NCBI GenBank assembly: GCA_027486755.1
Contig: JAIXOM010000026.1
Location: forward strand, 61,843-125,842
From: Comamonadaceae bacterium
GTDB lineage: Bacteria > Pseudomonadota > Gammaproteobacteria > Burkholderiales > Burkholderiaceae_C
DNA length: 64,000 bases
Direction: 5' to 3'
The notes under the pieces are model-generated. The model saw only the letters and a program-made list of their open reading frames with translations. It was not told the origin of the DNA and ran no database searches. The position numbers and the translations under genes are program-made. Below, piece after piece: positions 38,009 to 47,092 of the stretch; the stretch's first letter is position 1; each line of letters starts with the position of its first letter.

Positions 38009-38929
38009 TTATGAACCGGGATGAAAGGGCTTGCCCAGGGAGGCGGGCATATTGACCCGTATCCAGGTGGGGTTGCGCGAGATCAACACCAGCACCACGA
38101 TGGTGGCCACATAGGGCAGGGCGGTCAGCCACTCGCTGGCAATTTGTACGCCCGCGCTTTGAAGATGAAATTGAAGCATGGTTAGACCCCCGAACAGGTA
38201 GGCTCCTAGCAAGACCCGGGCCGGACGCCAGGTGGCAAAGGTGGTCAGGGCCAGTGCGATCCAGCCGCGGCCTGCGACCATACCCTCCACCCACAGGGGG
38301 GTGTAGATCACTGAGAGATAGGCCCCGGCCAGGCCGCACAGGGCGCCGCCTGCCAGCACAGCCAGCAGCCGAATGCGGCGCACTGAGTAGCCGAGGGCAT
38401 GCGCCGAAGCGGGCGATTCACCCACCGAGCGCAGCACCAGGCCCGCGCGGCTCTTGTCGAGGAACCAAATCAGTGCGCCGGCCACCAAGATGGTGATGTA
38501 GACCACCGGGTGGTGCTGGAACAGTGCAGGACCCACCCAGGGGATCTCGCTCAGGATGGGCCAGGCATGGGCAACACGCTCGGGCAGCTTTTCCTGGGTG
38601 TAAGGGACGCCCAGAAAGGCCGAAAACCCCACCCCGAACAGGCTCAGGGCCAGCCCTGTGGCGTATTGATTGGTACCCAGCCAGATCACCATCAGGCCAA
38701 ACACGGCCGCCAGCATGGCGCCTGCCGCCATGCCAGCGACAAAGCCGGCCAGGTCGTTGCCGGTGTAGACCACCGCGGCAAAGCCGGCGATGGCTGCACA
38801 CAGCATCATGCCTTCGGCGCCAAGGTTGACCACCCCGGCCTTCTCATTGATGAGCAGGCCCAAGGCGGCCAGGGCCAGCACGGTGCCGGCGTTAAGGGTG
38901 GCCGCCAGCAGCAGCGCATAGGTGTCCAT
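38009..38929 (-). CDS. ABC transporter permease, BMP-type nucleoside importer (second)
   Basis: 306 aa, about eight membrane segments. The LNAGTVLALAALGLLINEKAGVVNLGAEG opening is the signature of the shorter of the paired permeases (NupQ/YufQ type), with GVVNLGAEGMML as the coupling-region motif. The ATG overlaps the stop of the preceding permease gene as TGATG. The frame is open upstream to 39364, but that part is the antiparallel shadow of the other gene. Confidence 0.93.
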   Translation of the reverse strand: MDTYALLLAATLNAGTVLALAALGLLINEKAGVVNLGAEGMMLCAAIAGFAAVVYTGNDLAGFVAGMAAGAMLAAVFGLMVIWLGTNQYATGLALSLFGVGFSAFLGVPYTQEKLPERVAHAWPILSEIPWVGPALFQHHPVVYITILVAGALIWFLDKSRAGLVLRSVGESPASAHALGYSVRRIRLLAVLAGGALCGLAGAYLSVIYTPLWVEGMVAGRGWIALALTTFATWRPARVLLGAYLFGGLTMLQFHLQSAGVQIASEWLTALPYVATIVVLVLISRNPTWIRVNMPASLGKPFHPGS

Positions 38930-39996
38930 CAACGGCCCCCTTTCGGCATCCAGCGCAGGCGGTAGGCCACCAGCGTGTCGCAGGCCAGCAGGCAAAACAG
39001 CAGCAGGCCCTGGAAGACGCCGGTGATCGAGCGCGGCAGGCCCATGCGCGATTGGGCCAGCTCGCCACCGATGTAGAACATGCTCATCAAGATCGCCGAC
39101 AGCACCATGCCGCCCGGATGCAGGCGACCGACGAAGGCAACAATGATGGCGGCAAAGCCATAGCCTGCAGGCACGTAGGGGGTGAGCTGACCGATCGGTC
39201 CGGCCACTTCCAGGGCGCCGGCCAAGCCCGCTGTGCCGCCGGAGACCAGCAGGGCGACCCACAGCGCGCGGCGCGAAGAAAAGCCGGCGTAGCGCGCTGC
39301 CGCCGGTGCCAGGCCGCCGACTTGTTGGGCAAAGCCGGCTCGGGTGCGAAACAGGTAGATCCACAGCATCGCCGCCCCGGCCAGCGCCAGCAGCAGACCG
39401 ATGCTCGCGCGCGAACCGCTCATGAGTCGTGGGATTTTGGTGACGGACTCGAAGGTCTTGCTTTGCGGAAAGTTAAAGCCCGCCGGGTCTTTCCAGGGGC
39501 CATGGACCATATAGGTCAGCACCATGATGGCCACGTAGACCAGCATGAGACTGACCAGGATTTCGTTGGCATTGAAGCGGTCACGCAGCAGCGCCGTCAG
39601 GCCCGCCCAGGCCATGCCGCCGAGCACGCCGGCCAGCAGCAGTGCCGGCACGATCCAGCCGCCGGTGTCCTTGGTGGCCAGCAAGGCGACGCCACCGGCG
39701 CAGACCGCGCCGATGACGAATTGCCCCTCGGCGCCGATGTTCCACACGTTCGAGCGAAAGCACAGCGACAGCCCCAGTGCAATGAGCAGCAGCGGCGTGG
39801 CCTTGACCATCAGCTCGCCGATCGCGTATTTGGACTTCAGCGGCTCCCAGAAGAACATCTGCAGCGCCCGCACCGGGTCCTTGTCCAGGGCCAAAAAGAT
39901 CAGCACGCCCAGGCCCACGGTCAGGGCGATGGCCAGCAGCGGCGAGGCATAAGTCCACAGGCGCGAGGCGCCAGGGCGCGGCTCAAGCCTGAGCAT
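38929..39996 (-). CDS. ABC transporter permease, BMP-type nucleoside importer (first)
   Basis: 355 aa, the longer permease partner (NupP/YufP type). KATPLLLIALGLSLCFRSNVWNIGAEGQFVIGA holds the conserved NIGAEGQ motif; about eight to nine membrane segments. It overlaps the ATPase gene by 14 bases and the second permease by one base, so all three are tightly coupled. Confidence 0.94.
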   Translation of the reverse strand: MLRLEPRPGASRLWTYASPLLAIALTVGLGVLIFLALDKDPVRALQMFFWEPLKSKYAIGELMVKATPLLLIALGLSLCFRSNVWNIGAEGQFVIGAVCAGGVALLATKDTGGWIVPALLLAGVLGGMAWAGLTALLRDRFNANEILVSLMLVYVAIMVLTYMVHGPWKDPAGFNFPQSKTFESVTKIPRLMSGSRASIGLLLALAGAAMLWIYLFRTRAGFAQQVGGLAPAAARYAGFSSRRALWVALLVSGGTAGLAGALEVAGPIGQLTPYVPAGYGFAAIIVAFVGRLHPGGMVLSAILMSMFYIGGELAQSRMGLPRSITGVFQGLLLFCLLACDTLVAYRLRWMPKGGR

Positions 39997-41533
39997 GATG
40001 ACCCTCCGCTGCGGCCTCGGGCCACAGCCCGCTCATCCATTCGCCGATGAGCTCGACGCTGGCCTGATCGCGCGCGACCCCTGGCGACAGCCGACCTTTG
40101 GCGATCACATGCAGGCGGTCACAGATCTCGAACAATTCGTCGAGCTCCTCGCTGACCACCAGCACCGCACAGCCGGCGTCCCGCAGCGCCAGGATCTCGC
40201 CGCGAATCTGCGCCGCCGCCCCCACATCCACGCCCCAGGTCGGCTGCGAGACGATGAGCAGTTTCGGCCTGGCCTCGATCTCGCGGCCGACGATGAACTT
40301 TTGCAGGTTGCCGCCCGAGAGCGACTGCGCCAGCGCCTGCGGCCCACCCGCCTTGACCCGAAAGCGCTCGATCAGCCCCCGCGCCTGCTCGGACAGCGCG
40401 GCGCCGCGTATCCAACCGAGCGGCCCCAGCGATTCGCTGCGGGTCAGCAGCAGGTTGTGGGCCAGACTCATCGAGGGTACCGCACCTCGGCCCAGTCGCT
40501 CCTCAGGCACAAAATGCAGGCCCATGCGGCGCCGTCCGCCCGGGCCCATGCCGGCGATGTTCTGGCCATGCAGCAGCAGCTGCCCACCTGCCTCGGGGGC
40601 GCGTTCGTCTTCGCCCGACAGCGCCCACATCAGCTCACGCTGGCCGTTGCCCGACACCCCGGCAATGCCCAACACTTCGCCGCTGCGCACCTGCAGGCTG
40701 ATGCCCTCGAGATCGACTCCGAAGGGCTCGGACCTGGGCAGGCTCAGGGCCTGTACCTGCAACACCGCGTTGCCCGCCTGCCGGGGCTTGAGGCTCAGGG
40801 CCGGTGGCTCGGCGCCTATCATCATGCGGCTGAGCGAGGCATTGGACTCTTCGCGCGGGTCACACGAGCCGGTTACCTGACCGCCGCGCAGCACGGTGCA
40901 GGCCGTACACAGCGCGCGAATCTCATGCAATTTGTGGCTGATATAGAGCAGGCTGCAGCCCTGGCTGACCAACAGGCGCAGCACCTCGAACAATTTGTCG
41001 ACTGCTTGCGGCGTGAGCACCGACGTGGGCTCATCGAGGATCAGCAGCTGCGGCTCGCCCAGCAGGGCGCGGATGATCTCCACCCGCTGCATCTCGCCCA
41101 CGCTCAGGGTGTGCACCGGTCGCTCGGGCTCGATCGCCAGGCCATATTCCTTGGCCTTGCTGCGTATGCGCTCGGTCACCTCGGCCAGCGAGAGCGATTT
41201 GTCCAGGCCCAGCCAAACGTTCTCGGCCACCGTCAGGGTGTCGAACAGGCTGAAATGCTGGAACACCATGCTGATGCCCAGGGCGCGCGCCTGCTGCGGG
41301 TTGCGGATCTGGACCGGCTGTCCGTTAAAGCGGATCTGTCCCTCGTCGGGCTTGACCGCGCCGTAGATGATCTTCATCAGGGTGGACTTGCCGGCGCCGT
41401 TTTCGCCGAGCACGGCATGGGCTTGGCCGGGCAGCACCTGCAAATCAATCCGGTCATTGGCCAGCACAGCAGGGTAGCGTTTGGTGATGCCTCGCAAGGC
41501 CAGGCGCGGCGCGCCGGGATCGGGGGCGCTCAT
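39983..41533 (-). CDS. ABC transporter ATP-binding protein, double-NBD (BMP-type importer)
   Basis: 516 aa with two nucleotide-binding domains in tandem, like NupO/YufO/RbsA. First domain: GENGAGKST Walker A (about 43-51), LSVGEMQRVEI signature, LLILDEPTSVL Walker B. Second domain: GVSGNGQREL in place of a full Walker A, LSGGNLQKFIV signature and LLIVSQPTWGVDVG, where the usual Asp-Glu is Ser-Gln. Such degenerate second sites are usual in this subfamily. It is the first gene of the operon, divergent from xdhA. Confidence 0.95.
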   Translation of the reverse strand: MSAPDPGAPRLALRGITKRYPAVLANDRIDLQVLPGQAHAVLGENGAGKSTLMKIIYGAVKPDEGQIRFNGQPVQIRNPQQARALGISMVFQHFSLFDTLTVAENVWLGLDKSLSLAEVTERIRSKAKEYGLAIEPERPVHTLSVGEMQRVEIIRALLGEPQLLILDEPTSVLTPQAVDKLFEVLRLLVSQGCSLLYISHKLHEIRALCTACTVLRGGQVTGSCDPREESNASLSRMMIGAEPPALSLKPRQAGNAVLQVQALSLPRSEPFGVDLEGISLQVRSGEVLGIAGVSGNGQRELMWALSGEDERAPEAGGQLLLHGQNIAGMGPGGRRRMGLHFVPEERLGRGAVPSMSLAHNLLLTRSESLGPLGWIRGAALSEQARGLIERFRVKAGGPQALAQSLSGGNLQKFIVGREIEARPKLLIVSQPTWGVDVGAAAQIRGEILALRDAGCAVLVVSEELDELFEICDRLHVIAKGRLSPGVARDQASVELIGEWMSGLWPEAAAEGHHAQA

Positions 41534-41768
41534 GGAGTCTTCCTGCGGTTTGAGCCTGGATAAAACATTCGCGGTCTTGCCAGCTGGTGCACGCCCAGGC
41601 GCAAAACCGCTGAGGAAACGCTGCGTTCGATGAGCACGGTGTTCAAGATTCTGATGAGATCAATATCAATCTTGTCGAAAACGGACTGTTCGGTCATACC
41701 GGGCTGCGCATACTGGAGATACGCGCAATCATATGATCGCGTTGTCTTTATCCTCTAAGCTTGCGCGC
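41534..41768. promoter_or_regulatory. Divergent control region between the ABC operon and xdhA
   Basis: 235 bases hold the promoters of both purine units. The clearest element is an 18-base palindrome at 41724-41741: CGC and GCG arms around ATCATATGAT with one mismatched pair, 27 bases before the xdhA ATG. The AT-rich stretch GAGATCAATATCAATC (41669-41684) may be a second site or promoter. A purine-responsive regulator is likely but none is encoded in the window. Confidence 0.5.
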
Positions 41769-43259
41769 ATGACTGAGTTGCCACCGACCCGGACCCTTCG
41801 ATTTTTCAGGCGCGGCCAGGCTGTTGCGCTCAGGAATGTACCACCTGAGCGCACGCTGCTTGAGCTGCTGCGCGAGGACCTCGGCCAGTGCGGTACCAAG
41901 GAGGGCTGTGGTGAGGGCGACTGCGGCGCCTGCACTGTGGTTCTAGGTGAACCGGGCGAGGATGGGCTGCGCCTGCGGGCCATCAACAGCTGTATTCGAC
42001 TGGCCCACTCCATCGACGGTCTGGCCTTGTGGACGGTCGAAGACCTGTGCGCCGATAGCCTGCTTGGCGTGCCCGCTGGTCAGTTACATCCAGTCCAGCA
42101 GGCCCTGATCAACAGCCATGCCAGCCAGTGCGGCTTTTGCACGCCCGGCTTTGTGATGAGCTTGTTTGCCCTTTACGAGGAGCGCGATCCATCGAATGCA
42201 CCCCTCAGCCGGGAGCAGGCGCAGCGCGCGCTGTCGGGCAACCTGTGCCGCTGCACCGGCTACCGGCCGATTTTGGAAGCCGCCGAGCAGATGCACGCCT
42301 CGGCGCCGGTCCCGCTGGATCGGCAGGCGGTGCTGGCCGGCCTGGCCCGTTTGCCGCCCCAGCCGCCTGCGCAGGGCGCCTACTTGCAGCCGACCCAGCT
42401 TGAAGAATTGCTGCGCCTTCGCGCAGCCCATCCGCAGGCGCAGCTGGTGGCCGGCTGCACCGATGTGGGGCTGTGGGTGACCAAGCAGCACCGCCGCTTT
42501 GAGCAGGTGCTGGACCTGACCCGAGTGGCCGAGCTGGCCCGCCTGCGCAAGATCGGCGAGCGCCTGCGCATCGGTGCGGCGGTCCGGCTCGAAGACGCCT
42601 ATGCCGCCTTGTGTAGCCATTGGCCCGAGCTCCAGACTTTCGCAGGACGTTTTGCGGGCCTACCGGTTCGCAATTCTGGCACCCTGGGTGGTAACGTGGC
42701 CAACGGCTCGCCGATCGGCGACTCCATGCCTTTGCTGATTGCCCTGGGCGCCAGCGTGGTGCTGGCCAGTGTGCGTGGCGACCGGCAGATGCCGCTGGAA
42801 GACTTCTACACCGGTTACCGTAAAAACCAGCTGGCCGCCGACGAGATCCTCGCCTTTATCGACCTTTCCCTGCCGGCTGCCGGGGACAAGCAGTGGCTGC
42901 GGGTCGACAAGATCTCCAAGCGTTTTGACGACGATATCTCCGCCCTGTGCCTGGCGGTGCGACTGCAGCTTCGTGATGGGCAGGTCGCTGATGTCTCGAT
43001 CGGTGCCGGCGGGGTGGCGGCCACGCCGGTGCGCGCCCGCCGCACTGAAGCGGCGCTGCGCGCTCAGCCCTGGAACGAGCAGACCCTTGCCCGGGCCATC
43101 GAGGTGCTGCGCCAGGAGTTTGAGCCCATCTCTGATATGCGCGCCTCGGCGGACTACCGCCGCCAGGTCTTGGGCAGCTTGTTGCAGCGCCTGTGGCTGC
43201 AGACCCAGGGCCACAGCGGCCTGAGCTTGGAGGCGCTGGAGCAGGGAGTGTTGACATGA
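41769..43259 (+). CDS. xdhA: Xanthine dehydrogenase, small subunit
   Basis: Carries two [2Fe-2S] clusters and FAD and passes electrons from the molybdenum subunit to NAD. The protein has 496 aa. First cluster: Cys41, 47, 52, 55 (CGTKEGCGEGDCGAC), with Cys75 as a nearby conserved residue; second cluster: SQCGFCTPGF and NLCRCTGYRP. The FAD domain holds NSGTLGGNVANGSPIGD. The ATG at 41769 was preferred over one at 41733, which would overlap the palindrome. Its stop overlaps the xdhB start. Confidence 0.95.
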   Translation: MTELPPTRTLRFFRRGQAVALRNVPPERTLLELLREDLGQCGTKEGCGEGDCGACTVVLGEPGEDGLRLRAINSCIRLAHSIDGLALWTVEDLCADSLLGVPAGQLHPVQQALINSHASQCGFCTPGFVMSLFALYEERDPSNAPLSREQAQRALSGNLCRCTGYRPILEAAEQMHASAPVPLDRQAVLAGLARLPPQPPAQGAYLQPTQLEELLRLRAAHPQAQLVAGCTDVGLWVTKQHRRFEQVLDLTRVAELARLRKIGERLRIGAAVRLEDAYAALCSHWPELQTFAGRFAGLPVRNSGTLGGNVANGSPIGDSMPLLIALGASVVLASVRGDRQMPLEDFYTGYRKNQLAADEILAFIDLSLPAAGDKQWLRVDKISKRFDDDISALCLAVRLQLRDGQVADVSIGAGGVAATPVRARRTEAALRAQPWNEQTLARAIEVLRQEFEPISDMRASADYRRQVLGSLLQRLWLQTQGHSGLSLEALEQGVLT

Positions 43260-45544
43260 ACGCGCCGCTGCACAGCGCCGCCGGCAGCTCGCATGCCCAT
43301 GAAAGCGCACGCGCCCAGGTGCAGGGCGCGGCGCCCTATGTGGACGATATTGCCGAGCTCAAGGGCACACTCTACGCCGCGCCGGTGACCTCCAGCGTGG
43401 CCCATGGCCGACTGTGCGGTATCGACGGCAGCGCCGCGCTCGCCCTGCCCGGCGTGGTGGGCCTGGTACTCGCTGCCGATATCGCCGGCGATCCGCTGTT
43501 TGCCACCTATGCCCACGACGAGCCGATCCTGGCGCAGGGCAAGGTCGAGCATGTCGGTCAGGTGGTGGCGCTGGTGGTGGCCAGCAGCGTGATGCTGGCG
43601 CGCCGTGCGGCGCGCCAGGTCCGGCTCGACATCGAACCGCTGCCTGCCATCTTGAGCGTACGGCAGGCGCTGGCCGAAGGCAGCCAGGTGCTGCCGCCGG
43701 TGACGGTGCGCCGCGGCCAGCCCGAGGCGGCGATCGCCAGCGCAGCCCATCGCCTGAGCGGCAGCCTGGAGGTGGGCGGTCAGGAGCATTTCTACCTTGA
43801 AGGCCAGGTGGCTTATGCCATCCCGCAGGAGCAGGGCCAGTGGCTGGTGCATTCGAGCACCCAGCACCCGGGCGAGGTGCAGCACTGGATCGCGCACGCC
43901 TTGGGGCTGGAGAGCCACCGCATCACGGTGCAGTGCCGTCGCATGGGCGGCGGCTTCGGCGGCAAGGAAACCCAGGCGGGCCACATGGCGGTCTGGGCCT
44001 GCCTGGCGGCGCGCAAGTTTTCACGGCCGGTCAAGCTGCGACTCGATCGCGACGATGATTTCATCATCACCGGCAAGCGCCATCCCTTTGAGTACGACTA
44101 CACCGTCGGCTTTGATGCCGGCGGACTGATCAACGGCTTGCAGCTGATGATGGCGGCCAATTGCGGCTTTTCAGCCGACCTGAGCGGGCCGGTGGCCGAC
44201 CGTGCCATCTTTCACGCCGACAACGCGTATTTCCTGTCGGACGTAGAGATTGTCTCGCACCGCTGCAAGACCCATCTGCAAAGCCAGACCGCGTTTCGCG
44301 GCTTTGGCGGGCCGCAGGGCATGATCGTCATCGAGGCCATCATCGGCGACATCGCCCGCCACCTCGGACTAGACCCCTTGGCGGTGCGGCGGCGCAATTT
44401 TTATGGCATCGGCAGCCGCGATGTGACGCACTACCAGATGAAGGTCGAGGACAACATCCTCGAACCCTTGGTCGAGGCGCTGGCGCGCAGCAGCGACTAC
44501 GCGCGCCGGCGTGCCGAGCTGCAGCGCTTTAACGAGAGCAGTCAACTCATCAAGCGCGGCATAGCGCTGACGCCGGTCAAGTTCGGCATCTCCTTGACCG
44601 CCACCTTGTTCAACCAGGCCGGCGCCCTCGTGCATGTCTATACCGACGGCAGTGTGCAGGTCAACCATGGCGGCACCGAGATGGGCCAGGGCCTGCACAC
44701 CAAGGTGGCCCAGGTGGTGGCCGACGAACTGGGAGTGCCCTTGGCTCGCGTGCTGGTCACCGCCAGCGACACCAGCAAAGTACCCAATGCATCGGCCACG
44801 GCGGCGTCTGCCGGTACAGACCTCAATGCCCGCGCGGCGCAGTATGCGGCCGCCCAGGTGCGCTCCAGCCTGGCCCAGTTCGTGGCCGGGCTTGACGGCT
44901 GTGGCGCGGGCGCGGTGCAGTTTGCCGGCGGGCGGGTCAGCTCGCCCAAGCAGGAGCGGGACTTCGACGAGGTGATCCGCCAGGCTTATGCCAACCGCAT
45001 ACAACTGTGGAGCGATGGCTTTTACCGTACCCCAAAAATTCATTACGACAAGACCACCCTGACCGGCCGGCCGTTTTACTACTTCGCCTACGGCGCGGCT
45101 TGCACCGAGGTGGCCATTGATACCCTGACCGGCGAGAGCCGGGTGCTCAAGGTTGACATCCTGCACGACGTGGGCCAGAGCATCAACCCGGCCATAGACC
45201 GCGGTCAGGTTGAGGGCGGCTTTGTGCAGGGCCTGGGCTGGCTGACCACCGAGCAACTCGTCTGGGACCCGCAGGGCAAGCTCAGCACCCACGCGCCGAG
45301 CACTTACAAAATCCCGGCCACCGGCGATATTCCGGCCCACTTCAAGGTCGACTTCTGGCCCGAGCCCAACCGCGAGGACAACGTGTACGGCTCCAAAGCG
45401 GTGGGCGAGCCGCCCTTTATGCTGGCCATCAGCGTCTACGAGGCCTTGCGCGATGCGGTGGCCAGTTCTAGGCCAGCCGGAGCGCCTGTCAAACTGGTCG
45501 CACCTGCCACGCCGGAGAATGTGCTGAGGGCCATCGGAGGCTGA
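43256..45544 (+). CDS. xdhB: Xanthine dehydrogenase, molybdenum-binding subunit
   Basis: Oxidises hypoxanthine and xanthine to urate at the molybdopterin site. The protein has 762 aa. Marks: GQEHFYLEGQVA, QCRRMGGGFGGKET, FRGFGGPQGMIVIE, the HGGTEMGQGLHTK loop and the catalytic Glu in KAVGEPPFMLA near the C-terminus. The start overlaps the xdhA stop by four bases. A palindromic repeat follows the stop and may end transcription before convergent puuD. Confidence 0.96.
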   Translation: MNAPLHSAAGSSHAHESARAQVQGAAPYVDDIAELKGTLYAAPVTSSVAHGRLCGIDGSAALALPGVVGLVLAADIAGDPLFATYAHDEPILAQGKVEHVGQVVALVVASSVMLARRAARQVRLDIEPLPAILSVRQALAEGSQVLPPVTVRRGQPEAAIASAAHRLSGSLEVGGQEHFYLEGQVAYAIPQEQGQWLVHSSTQHPGEVQHWIAHALGLESHRITVQCRRMGGGFGGKETQAGHMAVWACLAARKFSRPVKLRLDRDDDFIITGKRHPFEYDYTVGFDAGGLINGLQLMMAANCGFSADLSGPVADRAIFHADNAYFLSDVEIVSHRCKTHLQSQTAFRGFGGPQGMIVIEAIIGDIARHLGLDPLAVRRRNFYGIGSRDVTHYQMKVEDNILEPLVEALARSSDYARRRAELQRFNESSQLIKRGIALTPVKFGISLTATLFNQAGALVHVYTDGSVQVNHGGTEMGQGLHTKVAQVVADELGVPLARVLVTASDTSKVPNASATAASAGTDLNARAAQYAAAQVRSSLAQFVAGLDGCGAGAVQFAGGRVSSPKQERDFDEVIRQAYANRIQLWSDGFYRTPKIHYDKTTLTGRPFYYFAYGAACTEVAIDTLTGESRVLKVDILHDVGQSINPAIDRGQVEGGFVQGLGWLTTEQLVWDPQGKLSTHAPSTYKIPATGDIPAHFKVDFWPEPNREDNVYGSKAVGEPPFMLAISVYEALRDAVASSRPAGAPVKLVAPATPENVLRAIGG

Positions 45545-45564
45545 GCTGGGCTTCGCTAGAGCAC

Positions 45565-45635
45565 GGGTGCCGCGCCCTCGTGGCCAAGCAGCATCTGATC
45601 GGTCGCCGCATCGCGCCGAGGGCGGCGCTCCCACA
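45565..45635. repeat. Dispersed palindromic element, copy A
   Basis: GGGTGCCGCGCCCTCG at the left and CCGAGGGCGGCGCTCCCACA at the right form a long imperfect hairpin around GCATCTGATCGGTCGCC. It closely matches copy B at 48888-48960. A half-copy starting GTGTGGGAGCCGC follows at 45663. It sits between convergent xdhB and puuD. Confidence 0.65.
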
Positions 45636-45691
45636 AAATTAGCCAGAGCCTGTGCAAGAGGGTGTGGGAGCCGCTGGCGGCCCCCCGGTGT

Positions 45692-46891
45692 TTACTTCGA
45701 GCTTGCGCCCTGCTCAAACCACCGTCCGATCAGCGCCCGCTCCTCGTCGGTGATGCCGGTGCTGTTGTTCATCGGCATGAGTTTGCTCACCACCACCTGT
45801 TGGTAGATGGCCTGGGCATTGCGCTGAGCAGCATCGGCCGAATCCACCCGAACGTTTTTCATCTGCACCTGCTCGCCGTGGCACATGTAGCAGCGCTGGG
45901 CCAGCACCGGCTGGATTTGGGTGTAGCCCACCGGGGTGGCGCTGGCCTGGGTGGTGGCCGCAGGGGCTGGCCTCAGCCAGGCGATCACGCCCACGAGCAC
46001 GGCTATGCCTACCAGCGCGTAGGGCAGGGGGTGTTTGTTGCGGCCGAGCTTGTAGCCGTGGCGCAGCACAAAAAACTGCCGGATGGCGGCGCCTGCGAAC
46101 ATCATCAAAATCAGGATCAGCCAGTTTTGCGGATGGTTCCAGGTGAAGCTGTAATGGTTGCTCAGCATGGCAAAGATGACGGGCAGCGTGAAGTAGGTGT
46201 TGTGTACGGTGCGCTGCTTGCCACGCATGCCGTGGATCGGATCGACCGGCTCGCCCGCCTTGATGGCAGCCACCACGGTACGCTGGCCCGGGATGATCCA
46301 GAAAAACACGTTGGCACTCATGGCGGTGGCGATCATCGCGCCCACCAGCAAAAACGCAGCGCGGCCGGCAAACCACTGGCAGGCCAGCCAGGAGGCCAGG
46401 CAGATCAGCAGCAGCACGCTCGCGCCTATCCAGGCCTCGCTGTTTTTGCGTTGGGTAAACACCCGGCAGATCAGGTCGTAGAGCAGCCAGAACACGGCCA
46501 AAAAGGCCAGCGCCACACAGCCGGCAGCGGCCGGCGACCAGTCCATTTTTGATTTGTCAATCAGGTAGGTGCCGGCCTGCCAGAGGTAGGAGACCGAAAA
46601 CAGCGCGATGCCCGACAGCCAGGTGCTGTAGCTCTCCCAATAGAACCAGTGCAGATGCGGCGGCAATTGCGGTGGGCGTACCGCGTACTTGACCGGGTGA
46701 TAAAAGCCCCCGCCATGCACCGCCCACAACTCGCCGGTGGCGCCTTCGGCGCGCAGCTTGTCGTCCTGCGGCGTGGTCAGCGAGGAGTCGAGAAAAACAA
46801 AGTAGAAGGAGGAGCCAACCCAGGCGATGGCGGTGATGACGTGCAGCCAGCGCAGCAGCAGATTGGCCCAGTCGAGAACATAGCTTTCCAT
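45692..46891 (-). CDS. puuD: Membrane urate oxidase PuuD with cytochrome c domain
   Basis: Oxidises urate to 5-hydroxyisourate without making peroxide, feeding electrons to the respiratory chain. The protein has 399 aa with about eight membrane helices. The opening LLLRWLHVITAIAWVGSSFYFVFLD is the family mark, with MRGKQRTVHNTYFTLPVIFAMLSNHY in the middle. The C-terminal periplasmic domain has the haem motif CYMCH and a distal Met in KLMPMNNSTG. The ATG at 46891 gives MESYVLDW. It lies between xdhB and xdhC, in the orientation of xdhC. Confidence 0.93.
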   Translation of the reverse strand: MESYVLDWANLLLRWLHVITAIAWVGSSFYFVFLDSSLTTPQDDKLRAEGATGELWAVHGGGFYHPVKYAVRPPQLPPHLHWFYWESYSTWLSGIALFSVSYLWQAGTYLIDKSKMDWSPAAAGCVALAFLAVFWLLYDLICRVFTQRKNSEAWIGASVLLLICLASWLACQWFAGRAAFLLVGAMIATAMSANVFFWIIPGQRTVVAAIKAGEPVDPIHGMRGKQRTVHNTYFTLPVIFAMLSNHYSFTWNHPQNWLILILMMFAGAAIRQFFVLRHGYKLGRNKHPLPYALVGIAVLVGVIAWLRPAPAATTQASATPVGYTQIQPVLAQRCYMCHGEQVQMKNVRVDSADAAQRNAQAIYQQVVVSKLMPMNNSTGITDEERALIGRWFEQGASSK

Positions 46892-47054
46892 GCGGATTCC
46901 TTGAAGTGCGGCCCCGTCAGGCACGGCAGGCCCAGGACGGCATCGACACTGGCGGCCCCCACCACTGCGGGCGCTGTGGGAAACCTAGGAACCGCGACAG
47001 CAACATCGGCATCCTGGTCGGGACGCGCGACGGGCTCCGCTGCGGCGGCGCAAG

Positions 47055-47062
47055 TGTATACA
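47055..47062. promoter_or_regulatory. TGTATACA palindrome between xdhC and puuD
   Basis: An isolated perfect 8-base palindrome in the 201-base gap upstream of puuD, about 165 bases before its start. TGTATACA is the core of operators bound by many GntR/FadR-type regulators. One short site is weak evidence. Confidence 0.25.
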
Positions 47063-47092
47063 GTTCGTGCCAGGCGGTCCAGCCGCCCTTGC

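Noticed and set aside
40200..40290. Ser-Gln in place of Asp-Glu in the second Walker B of the ABC ATPase as a defect
   Set aside because: Degenerate second sites are usual in the BMP/NupO-type double ATPases, so it is not a sign of decay.
39995..41563. 522-codon plus-strand frame over the ABC ATPase
   Set aside because: Antisense to a double-NBD ATPase with all its motifs; no start signal.
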